Of a stretch of 64,000 nt of DNA, positions 20,765 through 29,484 are shown piece after piece. This DNA comes from Variovorax sp. E3 (GTDB lineage Bacteria > Pseudomonadota > Gammaproteobacteria > Burkholderiales > Burkholderiaceae_C). The stretch is taken from NCBI RefSeq assembly GCF_016082275.1, contig NZ_MOWM01000025.1:1-64000 (forward strand), read 5' to 3'. The notes beneath the pieces are model-generated. The model saw only the letters and a list, made by a program, of their open reading frames with translations, ran no database searches and was not told the DNA's origin. How positions within the stretch are numbered: position 1 is the stretch's first letter; every line of letters begins with the position of its first letter. Position numbers and translations under genes: made by a program.

Positions 20765-21181
20765 ATGACCCAACAGCCCTACACCGGCGGCTGCGCATGC
20801 GGCGCCATCCGCTACGAAATCTCGGGCGAGCCGGTCTTCCAGAACGACTGCCAGTGCCGCGACTGCCAGCGAAAGAGCGGCACCGGGCACGGCTCGTATC
20901 TCACCTTTGCGCGCAGCGGCGTGAAGCACAGCGGCAACGCCGCGCTGTGGGACCTGGTCGGCGACAGCGGCAACGTCAAGACCCGGGCGTTCTGCCCGAC
21001 GTGCGGCTCGCCCGTGTACATGACCTTTGCGGCGATGCCCGACGTCTTCACCGTGCATGCCGCGAGCCTGGACGACCCCGGCCGCTACAAGCCGCAGGCC
21101 GTCACGTATGCCGTGCGTGGACACGCGTGGGATTTTCTCGACCCGGAATTGACCAAGTTCGACAAGATGCCGCCGATGTGA
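20765..21181 (+). CDS. GFA (CENP-V/GFA domain) family protein
   Basis: 138 residues, the usual size for this zinc-binding fold. The ligand cysteines are visible: GGCACGAIRYE, NDCQCRDCQRKSG and AFCPTCGSPVYM. The family is named after glutathione-dependent formaldehyde-activating enzyme, but most members, this one included, have no proven reaction. Strong candidates are binding or hydrolysis of glutathione adducts. It is cytoplasmic and probably monocistronic; the convergent DTW gene ends 38 bp further on. Confidence 0.88.
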   Translation: MTQQPYTGGCACGAIRYEISGEPVFQNDCQCRDCQRKSGTGHGSYLTFARSGVKHSGNAALWDLVGDSGNVKTRAFCPTCGSPVYMTFAAMPDVFTVHAASLDDPGRYKPQAVTYAVRGHAWDFLDPELTKFDKMPPM

Positions 21182-21219
21182 ACGCCTGGCGCTGCCCCGT
21201 CAGCGCCTGGCGCGACTGC

Positions 21220-21966
21220 TCACGCGGACGGCGGAACACACACCTCGCGCAGCCGCTGGTGCGCGGCGCCGTCCCATGCAATGGGCTGCTGGTTCTTCGC
21301 GCTCAGGTAGTGGTGCGTGAACACCGCCAGATAGGCCTCCAGCGTGTGCCCGGCCACATGCTCGCCCGCCAGGTTCAGGCACAGGGCGGCCACTTCGCTG
21401 GTGCAGAAGTGATCGCCCCGGCCCGAGTTGCGCAGCTTGTACTGCGTGATCTGCTCGGGCTGCAGGCTCAGCACCGGAAACGCGTCGAGGCACGGGCTCC
21501 TGCTGAACATCTTGCGCGCTTCGCCCCAGGTCCCGTCGAACAGGATGAAGAGCGGGCGCTTGCCGGCTTCGCCGCTGGCCGGGTCCGGCGGCGGCACGCG
21601 CGAGACCACGCGCTCGGGCGCCGCGTACTGCCCCGGAAACACCACATACGGTTGCCACTGCGGGTCGCTCAACAAGGCCAGCAGCGCGGGATCGGTTTCG
21701 GTGCGCGCCCAGCCGAACGCGAAAGTGTCGGCCACCACGTCGGCGACCAGCCAACCGGTGTTGGTCGGCTTGAGCGGCTCGATGTCGGCCATGAGCAGGC
21801 ACACCCCCGCACGCGTTGCCACCGACGGGCGCACGGCGCACATGCAATGGCTGGGCACCAGGCGGCAGCCCGCGCAGCGCTCGCGCTTGAAACCGCCGCG
21901 CGCGAGAAAGGGTTTGGCGCTTCGCGCCAGGCGCGCGGCGCGGAGAAGGGAAACGGCGTGAGGCAT
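21220..21966 (-). CDS. DTW domain protein, probable tRNA-uridine aminocarboxypropyltransferase
   Basis: About 248 residues from the ATG at 21966. An N-terminal Cys cluster (RERCAGCRLVPSHCMCAVRP) matches the zinc-knuckle of YfiP/TapT-like proteins. The DTW core follows: VCLLMADIEPLKPTNTGWL, then LFILFDGTWGEARKMF and DHFCTSEVAALCLNL. The family transfers the 3-amino-3-carboxypropyl group of SAM to uridine (acp3U) in tRNA or rRNA. The open frame upstream of the chosen ATG lacks similarity. Substrate position (acp3U47 in TapT) is assigned by family only. Confidence 0.82.
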   Translation of the reverse strand: MPHAVSLLRAARLARSAKPFLARGGFKRERCAGCRLVPSHCMCAVRPSVATRAGVCLLMADIEPLKPTNTGWLVADVVADTFAFGWARTETDPALLALLSDPQWQPYVVFPGQYAAPERVVSRVPPPDPASGEAGKRPLFILFDGTWGEARKMFSRSPCLDAFPVLSLQPEQITQYKLRNSGRGDHFCTSEVAALCLNLAGEHVAGHTLEAYLAVFTHHYLSAKNQQPIAWDGAAHQRLREVCVPPSA

Positions 21967-22019
21967 GCGGGGGATTCTCGGCGGTGTCGCCCGCCCTCCC
22001 CGCAAACCGCCGCAACGCG

Positions 22020-22187
22020 TCAGGAAGGCTTCTGGCCTTGATCCGACGCGCTGCCCGGCGCGGCCTTGAGCTGATCGAGGCAACTGCAGTTGCCGACCTG
22101 ATCCCATTCGGCGGTGTTGGTGGTGGTTGCGGCGGGCTTCTCTTCGAGGGCGATATCGGCGGATGAAGTGGGTGCGGAGTTCGACAT
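22020..22187 (-). CDS. Small hypothetical protein
   Basis: 55 residues (MSNSAPTSSADIALEEKP to GSASDQGQKPS), low complexity at both ends and with a central block EWDQVGNCSCLDQLKAAPG carrying a CSC motif. No signal peptide or membrane segment. It lies between the DTW gene and the SLAC1 channel gene, all on the minus strand; the gap to the channel stop is 40 bp. The ribosome-binding site is weak. It might be a real small gene but I do not recognise it. Confidence 0.4.
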   Translation of the reverse strand: MSNSAPTSSADIALEEKPAATTTNTAEWDQVGNCSCLDQLKAAPGSASDQGQKPS

Positions 22188-22227
22188 GGCAATGGACCGG
22201 TGAGTGGATGAATTCAATGAAGGCGGC

Positions 22228-23268
22228 TCACTTCGGCGCGAGCAGCTTGCCGCTCGCAACGAGCCGGATCGTGCGGAACAGCAGCACGGCAATGAGCAGG
22301 CTCAGGAACGCGAGCAGCGCCACCGCCAATGCCGTCATCGCCGGATGCCCGACGTGCTCCGCATAGCGCAGCGCGGCGTTGCTGAGCGCGGCGATGGGAA
22401 AGCTCAGTGCCCACCAGCCGGTGGCGAACGGAATGCTCCGCTTGAAGATCTTGAAGGCCAGCGAGAAGAAGACGAACAGGCCGAAGTAGAAGAGCATCGC
22501 GGCGAAGGCGTCCACACGCTGGAAGAAGTGGGTGTACGCGAGAAAGCCGACTTCGAAAGGCGCGATCAGGATCATCAGCGACGGCACCATCTCGTTCGCG
22601 AGCTTCTCGTGGTGGTGGATGAGCCTCGACACGATCATCGTGAAGAAGACCAGCGCCACCATCGTTCCCACCGCCAGCGAAAACAGGTTGAGCTCCCTCC
22701 CCCAGCTCATCGGCATGGTGCCGCCGGCCACCGTGATGTCGAGCGTGGCCACGCCCGGAATCAGCCACGCCGGCACCGAGTGCCCCGCGTCGACCTTGCC
22801 GCGCAGCAACCGGCTCACGATGGTGAAGGACAGCGCGATGGTGCTCGCCGCGCCCACGCTCCAGAGCACCTGCGACGCGCGGCTGCTGACCGGCGCCACG
22901 ACCGCCGAGATCAACAGGATCGCGATGGTGATGGTGCCGAAGAAGTTGCCCGCGATCGGGTGCTGGAACTCGCTGCGCACCACGGCCGGATGCAGCACCG
23001 CCTTGGCCGCGTAGGCCACGCACAGCACGACGAAGACCGCGACGGCCACGCTGCTGATCGCTGCGTCGACGAGCGGGCTCGCGCCGAACTGGTGGCTGGC
23101 CTGCCGCCAGGCCGTGGCCAGGCCCGAGATGCCCATGACCGAGGCAAAGAGATTGACCGGCAGATACCGGATGGATGCCTGCCGCGGAATGTCCGCCGGG
23201 CTCAGCGTTTGCGTGGTGTTGATACGTGCTCCTGTGGAAGGTGTGGCTCCCCCACGGGCCTTGTTCAC
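22228..23268 (-). CDS. SLAC1/TDT family anion channel or carrier
   Basis: 346 residues with about ten transmembrane helices and the SLAC1/TehA fold pattern: SIRYLPVNLFASVMGISGLATAW at the start, FFGTITIAILLIS in the middle, and FATGWWALSFPIAALSNAALRY near the end. Family members are voltage-dependent anion channels or tellurite-resistance/dicarboxylate carriers. No tehB-like methyltransferase is adjacent, so tellurite resistance cannot be argued. Inner-membrane protein; the substrate anion is unknown. Confidence 0.88.
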   Translation of the reverse strand: MNKARGGATPSTGARINTTQTLSPADIPRQASIRYLPVNLFASVMGISGLATAWRQASHQFGASPLVDAAISSVAVAVFVVLCVAYAAKAVLHPAVVRSEFQHPIAGNFFGTITIAILLISAVVAPVSSRASQVLWSVGAASTIALSFTIVSRLLRGKVDAGHSVPAWLIPGVATLDITVAGGTMPMSWGRELNLFSLAVGTMVALVFFTMIVSRLIHHHEKLANEMVPSLMILIAPFEVGFLAYTHFFQRVDAFAAMLFYFGLFVFFSLAFKIFKRSIPFATGWWALSFPIAALSNAALRYAEHVGHPAMTALAVALLAFLSLLIAVLLFRTIRLVASGKLLAPK

Positions 23269-23394
23269 GGCTCGCGGAAGCGACGTAAAAAGTCTATGGG
23301 CGGCACCCTCTGCGCAGGCCGCGAGCGTGGTGCGGTTTGCGCCATTGATGGCCGTTTTCAGGCCATTCGCGCGGCTGGGGGCCGCAGCTTGCCG

Positions 23395-24444
23395 CTACAG
23401 GTCGGCGACGGCGACGCTGCCGGCGCCCGTGCCCGAAGGCAGCCCGGTCGCCCCTTCGCGCGGCTCTTCGCGCGGCTGCACCGGCGCTTCGGACCTGAAG
23501 CGCAGGCGGTACTCGCGCGGCGTGGTGTCGAGCCGCTTCGCGAAGATCACGCGCATCTGGTTGGCGCTGTGGAAGCCGCAGCGGAACGCCACCGTCTTCA
23601 GCGGCAGGTCGGTCTCTTCGAGCAGCTTGCGGCAGAAGTCGACGCGCACCTGCTCGACGAAGGCCGACGGCGTCATCTTCGCGTCCTTGGCGAACACGCG
23701 CGAGAAGGTGCGCCGGCTCACGCCCACCGCGTCGGCCAGTTGCTCGATGGATAACTGCTCGTCGATGTGGTCCGTGACGTGGCGCAGCACCTTCGCCACG
23801 ATGGTCTCTTCCTTCGGCCCGACCGCCAGGAACGGGCTGTACTGCGACTGCCCGCCCTCGCGGCGGATGTACACGATGAGCCGCTTGGCGATGCGCAGCG
23901 CCAGCTCGTGGCCCCAGTCTTCCGTGACCAGCGCCAGGCACAGGTCGACACCCGCCGCCACGCCGGCCGAGGTGAACAGGCTGCCGTCGCGCACGAAGAT
24001 CTTGTCGGGCCGCACGCGCGCCCGGGGGAACTGCGCAATGAGCCGGTCGACGTCGTGCCAATGCGCCGTCACCTGCTTGCCGTTGAGCAGGCCTGCGTGG
24101 CCCAGCGGAAAGGCGCCGTTGCACACCGAACCGAAGCGCCGCGAGCCCGCGGCCTTCTCGCTCAGCCACTGCAAAAAGGCGGGCTCGTAGCCGTTCACCG
24201 CCGGCAGCTTGGGGCCGCCCGCGACCAGCAGCAGGTCGGGCTGGCCTTCATGCTCGAGGTAGCCGGTGCCCACATGCAGCTGCATGCCGTTGGCACAACG
24301 CACGCTGCCCGCGCGCATGCCCACGAGCTCGATCTGGTAGTGGTGCTCGGGCGGGAGAAAGTTGTTGGCCTCGGTGAAGACGTCCATCGGCGCCGCGACG
24401 TCCAATGCCTGCACACCCTCCAACACGACAATGACCAGCTTCAT
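23395..24444 (-). CDS. GlxA family transcriptional regulator (DJ-1/PfpI plus AraC)
   Basis: 349 residues. The N-terminal glutamine-amidotransferase-like DJ-1/PfpI domain spans about 1-195 (DLLLVAGGPKLPAV; the nucleophile-elbow Cys is in FGSVCNGAFPLG). The C-terminal AraC domain spans about 215-325, with both HTHs clear (SIEQLADAVGVSRRTFSRVF and LKTVAFRCGFHSANQMRVIF). GlxA-type proteins regulate catabolism of amines, amino acids or polyols; the ligand here is unknown. The ATG at 24444 starts directly at MKLVIVVLEGVQALDVAAP, the expected N-terminus. Neighbours (SLAC1 channel and OPT transporter) are separated by 126 and 78 bp. Confidence 0.9.
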   Translation of the reverse strand: MKLVIVVLEGVQALDVAAPMDVFTEANNFLPPEHHYQIELVGMRAGSVRCANGMQLHVGTGYLEHEGQPDLLLVAGGPKLPAVNGYEPAFLQWLSEKAAGSRRFGSVCNGAFPLGHAGLLNGKQVTAHWHDVDRLIAQFPRARVRPDKIFVRDGSLFTSAGVAAGVDLCLALVTEDWGHELALRIAKRLIVYIRREGGQSQYSPFLAVGPKEETIVAKVLRHVTDHIDEQLSIEQLADAVGVSRRTFSRVFAKDAKMTPSAFVEQVRVDFCRKLLEETDLPLKTVAFRCGFHSANQMRVIFAKRLDTTPREYRLRFRSEAPVQPREEPREGATGLPSGTGAGSVAVADL

Positions 24445-24522
24445 GATTCGGGCGTGGTTGTCTTGCGGATAGGGGCGGGTGCGGGAGGCGGAAATTCATT
24501 GTAGAACGGTCTGTCTGCCTGG

Positions 24523-26253
24523 TTAAGTCACCAGCGCCAACAGGCTCGCGACACCCAGCCCCACCGCCGCCAGCGCGTCGCCGGCAATCAGCCCGCCGCC
24601 GAACAGCGACGCGCTGCTCATGTCCTGCGGCGCATCGCGTCGCACCGGCGCGCGCGCCGTCCACAGGCTGCCCACGATGCCGCCCGCGCCCAGCCACAGC
24701 GACGTCGGCAAGCTGACGAAGCCGCCGAAGGCCAGCGCATAGGGCGAAGGCAGCACGATCGCGTCGAGCACGAAGCCGCGCGGGCGCAGCCACTTGCGCA
24801 GCCCCTCGATGGCCACGCCCACCGCTATGCCCACGCCGATGGCGATGCGCTGGAACGGCAGGTCGGTGGTCAGGCTGCGCAGCACGCCGACGAACTTGTA
24901 CGTCATGGCCGAGCTCCATTCGGCCGGTTGCTGGTCGGCCTTGAGCACCGTCTGGTCCTGCAGCAGCACCGGATAGGCCGCCATGAACAGCCGCGCGAAC
25001 ACCACCGCAAGCACGGCACCCACGACCACGCCCAGCACCTGGTAGCGGAACTGCATGGCGCGCGACGTGCCCAGCCGCCAGCCGGTGGAGCGGTCTTGCT
25101 GCATGTCGCAGGCCACGCCGGTCGCCACCAGCAGCACCGCGCCGGCCATCAGGCCCACGCCGGGGTCGCGCAGGCCCAGCGCGGCGAGGATGACGATGGT
25201 CACGACGAAGGCCGAAGAAATCGGGTTGGCATCGCTCACGCCCACCGAGATGCCGTTGACCAGCGCAAACAGAAAGACCAGCGCCACGGCCACGGCGAGA
25301 TAGAACACCGGCTGCCCCAGCAACCAGTGGCCGCAGGCCACCGTGGCCCCTGCCCAGAACGCCACCCACAGCACGAGCCGCATGCTGCCAAGGCGCGGCC
25401 CTGTTTCGGCGGCGGGCGGCGCCGCATCGCTCGCGGTGCGCCACGGGCTCCAAGGCAGGGCCCGCGCGAAGATCAGCGCCATGTCGACCAGCGCCGCGCC
25501 CATGATCGCGCCCAGCGCGATGAGGAACATGATCTTGCGCGGCGGGTCACCGGCCTGCAGCCATCCGATCGACACGAAGTACGGTTGCAGCGCCACGCCG
25601 ATCAGCCCGCCCGTCGCCGCCGGAATGCCGATGCGCGCGCCGATGACAAGGCCAGCGCCGAAGGTCGATGCGGACAGCCCGATGGCCCCCAGCAAAGGCA
25701 GGCGCACGGACGCCAGTCCGCTCGCCAGCCCGAGCGCCATGCCGCCGCCGAGCTGGCTCACCGAGCGCAGCAACAGCACCGGGTCGGTCAGCGCCCGCAG
25801 GATGTTGGCCACCGCCAGCCCCGAGGGAAAAGCCAGGCGCATGCGGTCCACCAGCACCGGCGTGTAGAGCATGCCCACGCCCACGCCGAACATGCCGACG
25901 CAGCCCAGGTACAGCGCCATCTGCCATGCCGGCGGCTGCGGCAGCCCCATCCACGCCATGGCCTGCAGCAGCACGCCCAGCCCGCTCATGCTGGCCACCG
26001 AGGCCGCTGCCGTCTGCACGTAGTTGGCGCCATGCCGCCCGCTGGCGCCATAGCCCGCGGTGACGGCCGAGCCCAGCAGCCCCGCCAGCACCTGCCCACC
26101 GACGAAGAAGCCGAGCGACAGGTTCATGTAGGCGGCCGTCACGCCGGCCAGCGGGCCCAGCACGAAGATGCCCAGGGCCGCCAGAAGCAGGTGGTAGCGC
26201 CAGCTGCCTTCGGCGGGCAGCCAGCGCCAGCGGGGGCCTCGAGGTGAATTCAT
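24523..26253 (-). CDS. OPT/YSL family oligopeptide transporter
   Basis: 576 residues with 14 or more hydrophobic segments. The N-terminal block AAYMNLSLGFFVGGQVLAG, then HGANYVQTAAASVASMSGLGV and FPSGLAVANILRAL, matches the OPT family. Prokaryotic members are thought to take up oligopeptides or metal-siderophore chelates by proton symport. It lies on the minus strand, 51 bp upstream of a binding-protein stop, but no ABC components are adjacent. Substrate not assignable from sequence. Confidence 0.88.
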   Translation of the reverse strand: MNSPRGPRWRWLPAEGSWRYHLLLAALGIFVLGPLAGVTAAYMNLSLGFFVGGQVLAGLLGSAVTAGYGASGRHGANYVQTAAASVASMSGLGVLLQAMAWMGLPQPPAWQMALYLGCVGMFGVGVGMLYTPVLVDRMRLAFPSGLAVANILRALTDPVLLLRSVSQLGGGMALGLASGLASVRLPLLGAIGLSASTFGAGLVIGARIGIPAATGGLIGVALQPYFVSIGWLQAGDPPRKIMFLIALGAIMGAALVDMALIFARALPWSPWRTASDAAPPAAETGPRLGSMRLVLWVAFWAGATVACGHWLLGQPVFYLAVAVALVFLFALVNGISVGVSDANPISSAFVVTIVILAALGLRDPGVGLMAGAVLLVATGVACDMQQDRSTGWRLGTSRAMQFRYQVLGVVVGAVLAVVFARLFMAAYPVLLQDQTVLKADQQPAEWSSAMTYKFVGVLRSLTTDLPFQRIAIGVGIAVGVAIEGLRKWLRPRGFVLDAIVLPSPYALAFGGFVSLPTSLWLGAGGIVGSLWTARAPVRRDAPQDMSSASLFGGGLIAGDALAAVGLGVASLLALVT

Positions 26254-26304
26254 GGGCGGGATGATCGCCCATCCCGCCGCCGATGCGGCTTCCCAGCTTC
26301 TTCT

Positions 26305-27213
26305 TCAGTAGTCCGCCGGGTTCGGCGAATCCGTCGGCTTTGCGATCACCTTGGCCAGCGCGTCGCTCAGCGGAAAGTGCAGGTTGACGCCGCGCGGCGG
26401 AATCGGCGACTGGAACCACTTGTCGTACAGCGCCTTGATCTCGCCGCTCGAATACAGCGTGGCAATCGTCTTGTCGGCCACGGCCTTGAACTCCGGCTCG
26501 CCGCGCGGCAGCATGACCGCGTAGGGGTCGCGGCTCAGGGTGTCGGTGCTCAGGCGGAAGTCATTCGGGTCGAGCCGCGAGAACGCGATCTGCCCGATCA
26601 GGTTGATGTCGTCCTCGAAGAAGGCCTCGGCGCGGCCCGAGGTGAAGGTCAGCATGCTGTCCGAAAAATCCTTCGCCAGGATGACGTTGAGGTTCAGGCC
26701 TTCCTTGCGGTCGATGCCGCGAATTCGCTGCACCGTGTTCGAACCCGTGGTCGCGACGACGGACTTGCCCTTCAGGTCTTTCAGCGTCTGCAGGTTGTCG
26801 GACTTGCGCGAAACGAACTTCGAGCCGACCACGAAGTAAGTGGTGCTGAAACTCACCAGCGCCTGCCGCTCCGGGTTGTTGACCGTGGAGCCGCACTCGA
26901 GGTCGATGGTGCCGTTCTGCATCAGTGGAATGCGGTTCTGCGATGTCACGGCCTGGCGCTTCACCTCCAGGTTCGGGCTGCCGATCAGGGTCTTGATGTC
27001 GTCCACGATCTTCAGGCAGATGTCCTGCGCATAGCCGATGGGCTGGCCGTTGCCGCCGAGGTAAGAGAATGGAACCGACGATTCGCGGTACGCCACCGTA
27101 ATGAAGTTCCGCTCCTTGATGGCCTTCAACCGGCCGGTCAACTCGGCCGAATGGGCACCTGCGGCAGTGAACGCGAAAGCAGCGATGGCGAAATGGAGGA
27201 GAGAGCGTTTCAT
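26305..27213 (-). CDS. Amino-acid ABC transporter substrate-binding protein (GltI-like)
   Basis: About 302 residues with a Sec signal (MKRSLLHFAIAAFAFTAAG). The family-3 binding fold shows as ITVAYRESSVPFSYLG, QPIGYAQDIC, LECGSTVNNPERQ, KGKSVVATTGSNT and DPYAVMLPRGEPEFK. It most resembles glutamate/aspartate-type periplasmic receptors. No permease or ATPase genes are present, so it must serve a transporter encoded elsewhere. It is 13 bp downstream of a class II aldolase gene on the same strand, suggesting co-expression and uptake of that enzyme's substrate or precursor. Confidence 0.88.
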   Translation of the reverse strand: MKRSLLHFAIAAFAFTAAGAHSAELTGRLKAIKERNFITVAYRESSVPFSYLGGNGQPIGYAQDICLKIVDDIKTLIGSPNLEVKRQAVTSQNRIPLMQNGTIDLECGSTVNNPERQALVSFSTTYFVVGSKFVSRKSDNLQTLKDLKGKSVVATTGSNTVQRIRGIDRKEGLNLNVILAKDFSDSMLTFTSGRAEAFFEDDINLIGQIAFSRLDPNDFRLSTDTLSRDPYAVMLPRGEPEFKAVADKTIATLYSSGEIKALYDKWFQSPIPPRGVNLHFPLSDALAKVIAKPTDSPNPADY

Positions 27214-27226
27214 CTTTGAAGGGGAG

Positions 27227-28015
27227 TCAGAGCAGGTAATCGGGGTGGCTGGCAAGGAGTCGTCGCTTGACGCTTTCCAGGTGCTGGATCGCGCTTTCAT
27301 TGCCGCCGGCGCGCATCTGGGCGTAAGTGGCGGCGGCGATTTCGGGCGACACCGGCACCAGCTTTCTGCCCGTCGACTCGGCCAGCACCTGCACCTGGCA
27401 GGCCCGCTCGAGGTAGTACAGGTCGTTCCAGGCTTCGGCGATGGTCTTGCCGATCACCATCACGCCGTGGTTTCGCATGAAGACGACGTCGGCATCGCAG
27501 ATGGCCCCGGCAATGCGGTCCCCCTCTTTCTCGTCGAGGGCCAGGCCGTTGAACTCGTCGACTGCGGTGCGCCCGTAGAACTTCAGCGAGGTCTGGCCGG
27601 CCCATTGCAGCGGCTGCCCCTCGACCATCGACAGGCAGGTGGCATACGGCATGTGCGTGTGGAACGCGACACGGGCGCGCGGCAGGTTCTTGTGTACCCG
27701 CGCATGAATGAAATACGCGGTGATTTCAGGCGGCCGATCGCCCTTGACCACGTTGCCCTCGAAGTCGCAAATGATCAGGTCGGAGGCGCGGATTTCATCG
27801 AACGCCAGGCCGAACGGATTGACGATGAAGTAATTGTCGAAACCGGGAACGACGGCGGAGAGGTGGTTGCAAATGCCCTCTTCCATTCCCAGCACCGACG
27901 CCATCCGGAAACAGGCTGCAAGATCGACGCAGGCCTGCCAGACTTCGGGGTTTTCAAAGAGGCGCGGATCGACTTTTTGCCGCTCCTTGCCGTCTGTTGC
28001 CAATGCGTGTGCCAT
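27227..28015 (-). CDS. Class II aldolase/adducin family protein
   Basis: 262 residues. The zinc-aldolase landmarks are ICNHLSAVVP at the start, VAFHTHMPYATCL with two histidine ligands, and FMRNHGVMVIG with the third. It cleaves or epimerises a phosphorylated or free hydroxy-sugar or hydroxy-acid; the exact substrate is not predictable. It starts 118 bp from a divergent LysR gene and is followed 13 bp downstream by a GltI-like binding protein, so the three probably form one regulated unit. Confidence 0.88.
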   Translation of the reverse strand: MAHALATDGKERQKVDPRLFENPEVWQACVDLAACFRMASVLGMEEGICNHLSAVVPGFDNYFIVNPFGLAFDEIRASDLIICDFEGNVVKGDRPPEITAYFIHARVHKNLPRARVAFHTHMPYATCLSMVEGQPLQWAGQTSLKFYGRTAVDEFNGLALDEKEGDRIAGAICDADVVFMRNHGVMVIGKTIAEAWNDLYYLERACQVQVLAESTGRKLVPVSPEIAAATYAQMRAGGNESAIQHLESVKRRLLASHPDYLL

Positions 28016-28055
28016 GTGTTCTCGATGCAGGTTCTTGCTGATGGATTTCAGTGGT

Positions 28056-28097
28056 TCAAATTTTGCATGGGCACCTGTGGATGCATCAAATTAGAAT
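28056..28097. promoter_or_regulatory. Divergent control region with interrupted dyad, candidate LysR site
   Basis: In the 118-bp gap between the aldolase and LysR genes, TGCAT (28064-28068) and ATGCA (28081-28085) face each other across 12 bp and are flanked by AATT-rich arms (TTCAAATTTTGCAT against ATGCATCAAATT). The overall form, T-N11/12-A within a dyad, fits a LysR binding site. A TAGAAT (28092-28097) is a possible -10 for the lysR gene. Confidence 0.45.
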
Positions 28098-28133
28098 TTT
28101 GCGGAGCACGATAAGCTGCTCTTATGGCCCCCT

Positions 28134-29042
28134 ATGAGACTCAAGCACATCGAGGTTTTCAACGCCATCATGCTGTCGGGCAGCGTCAGCGCGGCGGCCA
28201 GAATCCTCAACGTCACGCAGCCCGCGGTGACGCAGACGCTCAAGCATGCGGAGCTGCAGCTCGGCTATGCGCTCTTCGTGCGCGAGAAGGGCGGGCTGAA
28301 GCCGACGCCGGAGGCGCGGCAGCTCTATCTGCGGTCCAACAAGATATTCGAGCAGGTCGATGAATTGAGGCGGCTGGCGCAATCGCTCAAGCCCGACCAA
28401 CTGGCGCAATTCCGCATTGCCATCGTGCCGTCGCTTTCCACCAATTGCCTGTCGCGCGCCTTGAATATCTTCAAGGCCGGCAATCCGAAAAGCGTGGTGT
28501 CGATCAAGATCCTTCATTCCGACGAAATCGCCAGATCCGTGGCCTTGCGTGAATGCGATCTTGGCATCGCTTATGGAGAAATCGACGCGCCTTCGGTGGA
28601 TTCGCAAATCGTGGGCGTCGGACACCTGGTGTGGGTCGAGCGCCGTGATTGCGCTGATTCAGGCGCGGACACGTCGGACATGGGCATCGCGGAAATGGCG
28701 ACCCGCGAATTCATCGGCATCGACAAGGACGACCCCGTTGGCAGAGCGCTGCTCGGGCTCCTGTCGGAGAGCGCGGTGTTCACCGGAACGCGGCTGTCCG
28801 CGCAAACGTACCAGTCCGCGCTGCTGCTGACGCTCGACGGCTTCGGCCCCTGCGTGATCGACTCCTTCACGGCCGGTTTCGCAGGCAACGAGTCGCTGTC
28901 GTGCAGACCCGTGTCGCCGCGCATTCCGATTGCGGTGTCCGCGCTATCCATGGCCGAAGGGCGTCAACGCGCCGATTTCAACGACCTGCTGGAGGCCTTC
29001 AGGTCTTCGCTGGGCCAGGTGGGCGACGCGCCGTCCGCCTAG
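28134..29042 (+). CDS. LysR family transcriptional regulator
   Basis: 302 residues. An N-terminal winged HTH (LKHIEVFNAIMLSGSVSAAA, RILNVTQPAVTQTLKHAE, about residues 1-60) is followed by a periplasmic-binding-like effector domain. The start at 28134 gives the standard MRLKHIEVF opening. It is divergently transcribed from the class II aldolase and binding-protein pair, the usual LysR arrangement, and probably activates them in response to their substrate. The effector is unknown; the HTH resembles regulators of amino-acid or opine-type catabolism. Confidence 0.9.
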   Translation: MRLKHIEVFNAIMLSGSVSAAARILNVTQPAVTQTLKHAELQLGYALFVREKGGLKPTPEARQLYLRSNKIFEQVDELRRLAQSLKPDQLAQFRIAIVPSLSTNCLSRALNIFKAGNPKSVVSIKILHSDEIARSVALRECDLGIAYGEIDAPSVDSQIVGVGHLVWVERRDCADSGADTSDMGIAEMATREFIGIDKDDPVGRALLGLLSESAVFTGTRLSAQTYQSALLLTLDGFGPCVIDSFTAGFAGNESLSCRPVSPRIPIAVSALSMAEGRQRADFNDLLEAFRSSLGQVGDAPSA

Positions 29043-29162
29043 AGCGTTGCCAGGGCACGCGCCGCCAGCAGCTTTTTGCGCGCTCCGGCAGAATCCGGCC
29101 CGAAGCGGCCACGCGATTGCGCCGCTCGTTGTTTGCTCCCCCAAAACCTGAAAGAAATCACC

Positions 29163-29453
29163 ATGGCAAAAGCCTACTGGGTCAGTGCGTACCGCGCCAT
29201 CAAGGACGCCGACAAACTTGCGGCCTACGCCAAGCTGGCCGGCCCGGCCATCACCTCCGGCGGCGGACGCTTTCTGGCACGCGGGCTGCCGGCCAAGGTG
29301 TACGAGTTCGGGCTGAACGAGCGCACCGTGCTGGTCGAATTCGACAGCGTCGAGCATGCGAAAGCCGTTCACGACAGCCCCGACTACCAGGCCGCGCTGG
29401 TCGCACTCGGCGACGGCGCCGAACGGGATCTGCGGATCATCGAAGGCCTGTAA
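29163..29453 (+). CDS. DUF1330 domain-containing protein
   Basis: 96 residues with the ferredoxin-like fold of the DUF1330 family: AKAYWVSAYRAIKDADKLAAY, GGGRFLARG and VLVEFDSVEHAKAVHDSPDYQAAL. These are small dimeric alpha/beta-barrel-type proteins of unknown role, often near catabolic genes. The ATG at 29163 follows AAAGAAAT and fits the family's N-terminus. It is convergent with the phosphotransferase gene, leaving 31 bp between stops. Confidence 0.88.
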   Translation: MAKAYWVSAYRAIKDADKLAAYAKLAGPAITSGGGRFLARGLPAKVYEFGLNERTVLVEFDSVEHAKAVHDSPDYQAALVALGDGAERDLRIIEGL

Positions 29454-29484
29454 GCCCATGAGCCATACCCCGGTGGCGGGGGCG

